Shown here one piece after another: positions 1 to 5,734 of a DNA stretch of 5,734 bases (position 1 is the stretch's first letter; each line of letters opens with the position of its first letter). Both the position numbers and the translations under genes were made by a program. Where the stretch lies: positions 4,290-10,023 of the forward strand of contig DJVD01000230.1 of assembly GCA_002440805.1 (NCBI GenBank), given 5' to 3'. The stretch is from Chloroflexi bacterium UBA6265. Lineage in GTDB: Bacteria; Chloroflexota; Chloroflexia; Thermomicrobiales; UBA6265. The notes under the pieces were generated by a model that worked only from the letters and a program-made list of their open reading frames with translations, ran no database searches and was not told the origin of the DNA.

Positions 1-782
1 TCCCCGGAACCGTGCCTGTGGGCGTCCTTGCCGAGTTTGATATAGATGAGCTGCCTGGCCCTCACACGGAAGTGTGGTTCATGCGATTCCAACTTGAGCC
101 AGAAGGTCTTCTACCTGTAGGCACAAGTCCCGGGCCACAAGTTTTGTATGTGGAAGTTGGCACCATTGTTGTGAAAGCCGAGGGAACTGTGATCCCGAGC
201 GACACGGTGGCAGTTGACACCTCCGAATTCACTCTTAAGCCTGGCGACTCCCTCCTTGTACCCCGTGATGTACCAGTTGAGGTAAGCAATACGGCCGACG
301 AGCCGGCGCGATTCCTCGTGCTGCTCATGTACGGAGGAATGGACGAGGATCAGGTTCAGGCCGGTAGCGAAGAGCCGGTTGGCTTGACCTCCGCTGGCAT
401 CACGGTTGGAGTTGCGGAGTTTATGCCCGTCCCGGCTACCCTGACGATGGAGCGCGTCGTCGTTGAACCTGGCGAATCGATGCAGAACATCGATCTCGAG
501 AACCTGGGCCCAGGCCCCGGCTGGATGGGTATGGATCTCGGCACGGTGGAAACAGGGTCTGCTGATCTGTTGTTCGAGAAACAATCGATCGACACCATCA
601 TCTGGCCCGCTGCATCGCCTGACAGCTTCCCGGAGCCCGACAGAGTCAGGTTCACAGCGAACGGAAGTGTGGAACAGGGCGAAAGCTATGCTGTGTACGG
701 ATCTGTGGTCACGTTTACCAACACTGGAGATGAGCCACTCACGATCTTACGCGTGATTGTCACACCCCATATGGGCGAATAG
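1..782 (+). CDS. Cupin-like (two-cupin, degenerate) protein, 5' end cut by window
   Basis: The reading frame is open from the left edge (first full codon at 3) to TAG at 780-782, giving about 259 visible residues. A GTG at 12 could be read as a start, but no proper ribosome site fits in the 11 bases before it, and the preceding codons read Pro-Gly-Thr. I infer the real start, possibly with a signal peptide or lipoprotein leader, lies upstream. Numbering from the GTG, residues 15-107 form one beta-rich cupin-like unit, with a typical 'KPGDSLLVPRDVPVEV' turn at 76-91. Residues 130-252 look like a second unit, with 'VEPGES' at 151-156 and 'EQGESYAVYGSVVTFTNTGDEPL' spread over 221-243. The His/Glu metal ligands of catalytic cupins are not apparent in either unit, so a binding or structural role is more likely than an enzyme. 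The substrate is unknown. A hairpin terminator follows 50 bases after the stop. The coding call is firm; the cupin assignment is moderate and rests on motif pattern alone. Confidence 0.75.
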   Translation, partial: PGTVPVGVLAEFDIDELPGPHTEVWFMRFQLEPEGLLPVGTSPGPQVLYVEVGTIVVKAEGTVIPSDTVAVDTSEFTLKPGDSLLVPRDVPVEVSNTADEPARFLVLLMYGGMDEDQVQAGSEEPVGLTSAGITVGVAEFMPVPATLTMERVVVEPGESMQNIDLENLGPGPGWMGMDLGTVETGSADLLFEKQSIDTIIWPAASPDSFPEPDRVRFTANGSVEQGESYAVYGSVVTFTNTGDEPLTILRVIVTPHMGE

Positions 783-832
783 CGGTCAGTGCCGTGTGGG
801 TCGTGAATGCTCAGCCTGAGTAGGATCTAACG

Positions 833-858
833 AGGACGGCGCCCACCGGCGCCGTCCT
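833..858 (+). terminator. Hairpin terminator after cupin gene
   Basis: This is a perfect 11-bp inverted repeat, AGGACGGCGCC (833-843) and GGCGCCGTCCT (848-858), around the 4-base loop CACC. It is followed by TT and lies 50 bases after the cupin stop codon. The stem is very GC-rich, as expected for an intrinsic terminator. The U-tract is short (the run is TTT, counting the last stem base), so efficiency is uncertain. The reverse direction lacks a T-run, so it should act mainly on + strand transcription. Confidence 0.75.
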
Positions 859-888
859 TTGCAACTGCAGCATTTGCATAAGTTGTTG

Positions 889-919
889 CGGGATTGCCAT
901 GGCAGCGGGGACAATCCCG
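889..919. promoter_or_regulatory. Inverted repeat with nested palindrome upstream of mdh
   Basis: CGGGATTG (889-896) and CAATCCCG (912-919) form a perfect 8-bp inverted repeat with a 15-base centre. The 10-bp palindrome TGCCATGGCA (895-904) overlaps its left arm. It lies about 180-200 bases before mdh. It could be a regulator-binding site or an RNA hairpin in a long mdh leader, or simply chance. No T-run follows, so it does not look like a terminator. Confidence 0.3.
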
Positions 920-965
920 ACGCCCGTTTCGGCGGCTTTACGGGTACACTGATTGCGGTCACTGA

Positions 966-2045
<1,080 letters not shown>

Positions 2046-2073
2046 TCGGTAACCATCCTCCTACGGTACAGTT

Positions 2074-2099
2074 ATGGCGTGGACTTTTGTCCACGCCAT
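2074..2099 (+). terminator. Hairpin terminator after mdh
   Basis: ATGGCGTGGAC (2074-2084) and GTCCACGCCAT (2089-2099) form a perfect 11-bp stem around a TTTT loop, starting 28 bases after the mdh stop codon. The downstream sequence TCTGGTTTT is only partly T-rich. The position, perfect stem and tight loop make an intrinsic terminator the best reading. It separates mdh from the DUF697-type gene. Confidence 0.75.
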
Positions 2100-2193
2100 T
2101 CTGGTTTTCGCGGTCCCAATCATTGGTGGCGCGAATCTTGACATGTACATCTGCAAGTTGGGGTCGTCGAACACAACGTCAGGAACATGATTA

Positions 2194-3210
2194 ATGAAAA
2201 TGCTAAAAGGTGGGCCGCTTGGTGCCGTTGGTACAGCGCGGTCGTTCATGAACGTCGTCAAGGACATCGATTTCGAGGAGACCCGGAATCGAGCCGAACA
2301 GGTGCCATCGATCATGGTGATCGCGGTATCACCCGATCGGGTACAGGCAGCAGCGGACTTGCTGTTTGGTGAGGACGATCGCAATGGCATCGTCGCGCGC
2401 TCATGGAGTGACGCCCAGGCCGGCTTCGATCCAACCCGGTACGATGTGGTCATCGTCTACGATCCAGAAGGCACCGGCCTGTTCGATCAGGTTCGGCTTG
2501 CGGCCGGAAGCAGGCGTGACACGTCCAACATCTTTTTCCTCTCCGCCAATCTTTCCGAGGGAGCCGATCCGGTGCGGAACGTGCGTTTCGAAATCCTCGA
2601 AATGCTGCCCGATATGGCTCCAGCATTTGGTCGCTTCCACCCGCTATGGCGCAAGGCTGCCGTGAACGCCATTATCGAACAAACCTCGCGCGCAAATGCG
2701 CAGTTCGCCCTGGTCTCGAACGTCCCTGCCATCATCCCAATCCTGGGTGGCTTCATTTCGGCCGGCGCCGATCTCCTGGTGCTTACCAAAAACCAGGTAA
2801 TGATGTGTTACAAGGTGGCCGCCGCCCACGGCGAGGACCTGGACAACCAGTTCGCAATCGTGCGCGAGCTTGCTCCGGTTGTGGGTGTTGGCTTTTTGTG
2901 GCGCACTGCTGCTCGTGAGGCAGCCTCGTTCATTCCATTCGCGGCTGGCACGATTCCCAAGGTAGATATTGCCTTCGCGGGCACACTCACCCTCGGCAAG
3001 GCCGCCGACTTGTACTACCAGCACGGGTCGAAGCCAAGTCGCGGCCAGATGGATCGCATTCGCTCCCAGGCGTTGGATTTGGTCGAACGTGTGCCGATCA
3101 TCAAGCAGATCATGGGCGATGACAGCAAGGGCACGGGACCAGTCGGGACCGTAGCCGCTGCGCTTGATGAAACCACTGCCATCGACGTGGAAAGCACGCC
3201 GAAGAACTAG
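2194..3210 (+). CDS. DUF697-type membrane-associated protein with GTPase-like N-terminus lacking a P-loop
   Basis: The protein is 338 residues. The ATG at 2194 is preceded by AGGA (2181-2184) with 9 bases spacing; an in-frame ATG at 2200 is the only close alternative. The C-terminal half (about 165-280) matches the DUF697 pattern seen in YcjF-like and GTPase-linked proteins. It has a hydrophobic stretch at 177-197, 'LTKNQVMMCYKVAAAHG' at 197-213, 'RELAPVVGVGFLWRTAAREA' at 224-243, and a Gly/Ala-rich segment with 'TLTLGKAADLYY' at 264-275. Two or three segments could insert in or lie on the membrane. The N-terminal half (39-140) alternates strands and helices: 'SIMVIAVSP', then 'DVVIVYDPEG' (84-93), then 'NIFFLSANLSEG' (112-123). 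This order recalls the G3 (DxxG) and G5 (SA) motifs of an Era-like GTPase, but the G1 P-loop and the NKxD motif are absent. There is no signal peptide. The tail (310-338) is low-complexity and probably disordered. The function is unknown; a scaffold or stress-linked membrane role is a guess only. Confidence 0.8.
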   Translation: MKMLKGGPLGAVGTARSFMNVVKDIDFEETRNRAEQVPSIMVIAVSPDRVQAAADLLFGEDDRNGIVARSWSDAQAGFDPTRYDVVIVYDPEGTGLFDQVRLAAGSRRDTSNIFFLSANLSEGADPVRNVRFEILEMLPDMAPAFGRFHPLWRKAAVNAIIEQTSRANAQFALVSNVPAIIPILGGFISAGADLLVLTKNQVMMCYKVAAAHGEDLDNQFAIVRELAPVVGVGFLWRTAAREAASFIPFAAGTIPKVDIAFAGTLTLGKAADLYYQHGSKPSRGQMDRIRSQALDLVERVPIIKQIMGDDSKGTGPVGTVAAALDETTAIDVESTPKN

Positions 3211-3230
3211 TTGTGCCAAATGCGTTGATA

Positions 3231-3270
3231 AACAAGCGCGCTACAGGCCCAAAGCCTTGGCGCGCTTGTT
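3231..3270. terminator. Shared hairpin between convergent genes, overlapping the regulator's 3' end
   Basis: AACAAGCGCGC (3231-3241) and GCGCGCTTGTT (3260-3270) are a perfect 11-bp inverted repeat separated by 18 bases. The loop contains a smaller AGGC/GCCT pairing (3245-3248 with 3254-3257) that could extend the structure. It begins 20 bases after the DUF697-type gene's stop. It includes the stop codon (3241-3243) and about the last nine sense codons of the opposite-strand response regulator. Being symmetric, it could end transcription from both sides. The flanking T-runs are weak, so a role in 3'-end stabilisation is also possible. Confidence 0.55.
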
Positions 3271-4602
3271 CATATCTGTAAGGGAGATACCGAGTAGCGA
3301 AGCTGCTTCCTTGCGATCGCCATCTGTGGCAGAAATCGCCTCTTCGAGGGCAGTGCGCTCGATTTCTTCCAACATACCCGCGAGGTCAACTCCGCGGCGG
3401 ACGCGTTCGCCAATATCGATCAGGCGGCGGCCGTCCGTCCCGGCGAAGCGAATGTGGTCTTCCGAAATCACGCCGCCCTGTGCCAGCACAGTGGCGCGCT
3501 GGATCACATTCTCCAGCTCGCGCACATTCCCCGGCCAGTCGTACGTCTCCAGCTTGTCGAGCGCGCTCTGGCTGATCCTGCTCGGCGCAGATCCCGGCCG
3601 TAACCGGTTCTTGTCAACAAAGTGCTCCACCAGCAGCGGCATATCGCCAATGCGATCTCGCAGCGGCGGCAAGTAGATTGAAATCACATTGAGGCGGTAA
3701 TACAGATCCTCCCGGAATCGACCGGCCTCAACTTCCTGCGTCAGGATCTTGTTGGTGGCTGCAATCACACGCGTGTCGATCTTCACCGTCATCGTGCCAC
3801 CGACGCGTTCAAACTCGCGCTCCTGCAGCACACGCAACAACTTCTTTTGCGTGGAGAGTGACATCTCGCCAATCTCATCGAGGAAGATCGTGCCTTTGTT
3901 CGCCAGTTCAAAGCGTCCCTTGCGTTGGCCGATTGCGCCGGTAAAGGCGCCCTTCTCGTGACCGAAAAGCTCGCTCTCCAGGAGCGTTTCAGGGAGGGCA
4001 GCGCAGTTCACTTTCACCAGCTGCCCACCGCTGAAACTGCTGGTTTTGTGCAGAATGCTGGCGATGAGTTCCTTGCCGGTACCGGTTTCGCCCGTGATCA
4101 GCACGGTCGCATCCGAGGCGGCCACCCTGCCGATCTGCTTGTAGACATCCTGCATGGCCGGGCTGTTGCCGATCAATGGATCGGAAGGGTCGCCGCGCCG
4201 CACCAGGTCGGAAAGCTCGGCCACCTGCTCGCTGAGCATCCGGTGGTCGAAATAGCGCTTCAGCACCTGGCTTACTTCGTCAAGATCGAACGGCTTGGTG
4301 ATGTAGTCATAGGCGCCGAGGCGCATGGCCTCAATCGCTACACCGGATCCGCCAAACGCGGTCATCGCCACCACCGGCTTCTGCATATTTCGCTCGGTTT
4401 TGAGCCCTTTAAGGATATCGAGGCCGCTTTTGTCGGGCAGGCGGATGTCCATCAGTACCAGGTCGGGCGCGTTTGCGGACAGGTACGATTCAAGCTCGGC
4501 AGCAGTCGAAACCCCCACAGGGGCATAGCCCTCGTCCGTGAGGAACTCGCATAATAGATCGCGAGTTGTTACTTCATCGTCTGCAATAAGTATCGTTTGC
4601 AT
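3241..4602 (-). CDS. NtrC-family sigma-54-dependent response regulator
   Basis: The protein is 453 residues, with the usual three-domain layout and length. The receiver domain (about 1-118) has the acidic pair Asp8/Asp9, phosphoacceptor Asp52 ('LMDIRLPD'), Thr81 and Lys103 ('ITKPF'). A linker leads to the AAA+ ATPase domain (about 141-375) with Walker A GETGTGKE (171-178), an intact sigma-54 contact loop GAFTGA (218-223), Walker B 'FLDEIGEM' (Asp242, Glu243), Asn284 (sensor I), arginine-finger region 'REDLYYRLN' (297-305), and 'WPGNVREL' (356-363). A Fis-type helix-turn-helix closes the protein (about 410-453). It should be phosphorylated by a histidine kinase, oligomerise, and use ATP to open sigma-54 RNA polymerase promoters. 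No kinase gene is next to it, so partner and targets are unknown. The frame stays open 97 codons further upstream, but that part overlaps aroKB on the other strand and matches nothing. The ATG at 4602 begins the canonical '[10 protein letters not shown]' receiver start and has GAGGA 12 bases upstream. The Fis helix is atypical (see findings). Confidence 0.95.
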   Translation of the reverse strand: MQTILIADDEVTTRDLLCEFLTDEGYAPVGVSTAAELESYLSANAPDLVLMDIRLPDKSGLDILKGLKTERNMQKPVVAMTAFGGSGVAIEAMRLGAYDYITKPFDLDEVSQVLKRYFDHRMLSEQVAELSDLVRRGDPSDPLIGNSPAMQDVYKQIGRVAASDATVLITGETGTGKELIASILHKTSSFSGGQLVKVNCAALPETLLESELFGHEKGAFTGAIGQRKGRFELANKGTIFLDEIGEMSLSTQKKLLRVLQEREFERVGGTMTVKIDTRVIAATNKILTQEVEAGRFREDLYYRLNVISIYLPPLRDRIGDMPLLVEHFVDKNRLRPGSAPSRISQSALDKLETYDWPGNVRELENVIQRATVLAQGGVISEDHIRFAGTDGRRLIDIGERVRRGVDLAGMLEEIERTALEEAISATDGDRKEAASLLGISLTDMNKRAKALGL

Positions 4603-4660
4603 TCTCTCGAGTGATCCTCGGGCTGGTAGTGGTGGACAAAATGCGCGGGTACCGCAAGAA

Positions 4661-4666
4661 AGTATA
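4661..4666 (-). promoter_or_regulatory. Candidate -10 box for the response regulator gene
   Basis: Read on the - strand this is TATACT, one mismatch from TATAAT. It lies about 58 bases upstream of the regulator's ATG. The expected -35 position (roughly 4683-4690) reads CCTAAA or close variants, a poor match, so support is limited to the hexamer and its location. Confidence 0.3.
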
Positions 4667-4718
4667 GCCTGCTTTCCGCATTGTTTAGGCGAAATAGCTG
4701 CTGTTTCCGGTTTGTGGC

Positions 4719-4724
4719 TATGAT
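4719..4724 (+). promoter_or_regulatory. Candidate -10 box for aroKB
   Basis: TATGAT matches TATAAT at five of six positions and lies 40 bases before the aroKB ATG. A TG occurs just upstream (4715-4716), but it is one base out of register for an extended -10. No good -35 is seen at 16-18 bases. Weak support. Confidence 0.3.
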
Positions 4725-4764
4725 GATGCCTGATATAGGCGCAGGTTGACGCACAGGGGATAGG

Positions 4765-5734
4765 ATGATCACGCGACTGGTACTGATCGGCATGAGTGGA
4801 GCCGGCAAGAGCACGGTAGGCACCATCGCCGCCGAAACGCTTGGCTGGCGCTTTGTAGATATGGATGACACGATCGAACAGCGGTCGGGTCAAGCCATTC
4901 CCGAGATCTTTGCCGAGCGCGGTGAGCCCGCATTCCGCGCGCTGGAAAGAGACCTGTTTGCTGAGTTAATTGAGCAAGACCAGGTCGTCATCTCCACCGG
5001 TGGCGGTGCACCCTGCAATGATTACGCGCAGCATCTACTGGCGGGATCCGACTCAACGCTCACCGTGTGGCTACATGCCAATGCGCAAACGCTGTGGCAA
5101 CGTGTTCACCAGCATGCGGATGGAACCCGCACAACGGCACGGCCAATGCTGGCAGGCGATGATCCCCTGAACCGCATGGCGGCATTGCTTGAGAGCCGCC
5201 AACCCTTCTACAGCGCTGCCGATGTCACGTTACCAGTGGGAACCCGGTCAGCCGATCGAACCGCAACCGATCTTGTCGAATTGGTAAATCTCGCCAATGG
5301 GGGCGTTATCCCTGTGTCACTCGCTACCGGAAACGCCCAATCCGAAATCAGGGTAGGGCAGGGGGTGGCGGACACGCTTGCGGACATCGTTGCAACGCGT
5401 TGGCCCAAGGCGCAGGCCATCTGGATCGGTGCAGATGCGAACGTTGCCGCGGCTCATAAGGCGTGGATTGATTCGCTGCGCAACGCCCTCTCCGCCACAG
5501 TTCATGTGCATGAAATCCCACCCGGTGAATCCAGCAAGAGCCTGAAGACCTATGGCGAAGTTATGAACTGGATGCTCGAGGGTGGGGTGCAGCGTAGCGA
5601 TGTGGTGATTGCGTTCGGTGGGGGTGTGGTGGGCGACCTGATGGGATTTGCCGCCGCAACGGTATTGCGAGGCATCGGGCTGGTGCAGGTTCCCACTACG
5701 CTCCTCTCCATGGTTGATAGCAGTGTGGGCGGCA
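4765..5734 (+). CDS. aroKB: Bifunctional shikimate kinase / 3-dehydroquinate synthase (AroKB fusion), 3' end cut by window
   Basis: One frame stays open from ATG 4765 to the right edge (323 codons) with no stop or frameshift. AGGGGA (4755-4760) sits 4 bases before the ATG. Residues 1 to about 160 are shikimate kinase, which phosphorylates shikimate at O3 with ATP. It shows Walker [10 protein letters not shown] (9-17), Asp32 and the shikimate-binding Asp34, 'FRALE' with Arg58, the GGG turn (79-81), a lid ending in 'ARPML' (Arg126), and 'SRQPFY' (144-149). After a linker, residues from about 183 are 3-dehydroquinate synthase, the NAD-dependent enzyme that cyclises DAHP. It shows 'PPGESSKSL' (252-260), the NAD-binding 'GGGVVGD' (285-291), '[18 protein letters not shown]' (306-323). 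The zinc ligands and catalytic C-terminal domain lie beyond the window; about 200 further residues are expected. The two activities are the fifth and second steps of the chorismate pathway, so this fusion joins non-consecutive steps. Thermotoga has the same arrangement (AroKB). Both active sites look intact as far as visible. Confidence 0.95.
   Translation, partial: MITRLVLIGMSGAGKSTVGTIAAETLGWRFVDMDDTIEQRSGQAIPEIFAERGEPAFRALERDLFAELIEQDQVVISTGGGAPCNDYAQHLLAGSDSTLTVWLHANAQTLWQRVHQHADGTRTTARPMLAGDDPLNRMAALLESRQPFYSAADVTLPVGTRSADRTATDLVELVNLANGGVIPVSLATGNAQSEIRVGQGVADTLADIVATRWPKAQAIWIGADANVAAAHKAWIDSLRNALSATVHVHEIPPGESSKSLKTYGEVMNWMLEGGVQRSDVVIAFGGGVVGDLMGFAAATVLRGIGLVQVPTTLLSMVDSSVGG

Larger units (their letters stand above)
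4603..4764. promoter_or_regulatory. Divergent promoter region between the response regulator and aroKB
   Basis: This 162-base gap lies between two start codons facing away from each other, so both promoters should be here. On the - strand, TATACT (complement of 4661-4666) is a good -10 candidate about 60 bases before the regulator start, but no clear -35 lies 16-18 bases behind it. On the + strand, TATGAT (4719-4724) is a -10 candidate 40 bases before aroKB, again with a poor -35. I found no sigma-54 -24/-12 element in either direction, so autoregulation through sigma-54 is not supported. The region is more AT-rich than its flanks. Confidence 0.45.

Noticed and set aside
157..173. TTGGCACC-N4-TTGT resembling a sigma-54 promoter
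   Set aside because: It lies deep in the cupin coding sequence, the -12 element has GT instead of GC, and no gene starts shortly downstream.
2331..2342. 12-bp palindrome ACCCGATCGGGT
   Set aside because: It is inside coding sequence, isolated, and of a length expected by chance in GC-rich DNA rich in GATC/CGATCG words.
2644..3219. 191-codon open frame on the - strand across the DUF697-type gene
   Set aside because: It is antisense to a better supported gene with a ribosome site and domain pattern, and its own translation shows no family features.
3925..4554. 209-codon open frame on the + strand across the response regulator
   Set aside because: It is antisense to conserved AAA+ and receiver motifs, so it is a shadow frame.
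4603..4893. 97-codon upstream extension of the response regulator frame on the - strand
   Set aside because: It overlaps the start of aroKB on the opposite strand, matches no receiver-domain sequence, and the canonical receiver start with a ribosome site lies at 4602.

Overview
The window is moderately GC-rich bacterial DNA with compact, typical bacterial gene spacing. It holds five protein-coding genes, two of them cut by the window edges. The LDH-like malate dehydrogenase resembles Chloroflexus-type enzymes. Together with a fused shikimate kinase/3-dehydroquinate synthase and an export-type cupin protein with a Pro/Thr/Gly-type N-terminal stretch, this suggests a member of the Chloroflexota, perhaps near Thermomicrobia. 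That assignment is an inference from remembered family resemblance, not a search result. No RNA gene, CRISPR array, insertion sequence or other mobile element was seen.

Layout from left to right on the + strand: the 3' part of a degenerate two-cupin protein (1-782), a strong hairpin terminator (833-858), and a 312-base intergenic stretch carrying a dyad. Next come malate dehydrogenase mdh (1095-2045) with its own hairpin terminator (2074-2099), then a DUF697-type membrane-associated protein (2194-3210). On the - strand, converging on that gene, lies an NtrC-family sigma-54-dependent response regulator (4602 down to 3241). The two convergent genes are separated by only 30 bases and share a hairpin that runs into the regulator's last codons. 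A 162-base divergent promoter region follows, and then the + strand aroKB fusion (4765 to beyond the right edge).

The genes do not form one obvious pathway. Mdh is a TCA-cycle enzyme and AroKB supplies two non-consecutive steps of the shikimate pathway. The response regulator is an orphan here, with no histidine kinase beside it. Each gene appears to be its own transcription unit: the + strand genes are separated by hairpins, and the regulator and aroKB diverge. The window looks like an ordinary chromosomal housekeeping region rather than a defence island or mobile region. The least understood items are the DUF697 protein, whose N-terminal half looks like a GTPase fold without its P-loop, and the regulator, whose DNA-binding helix is unusual.
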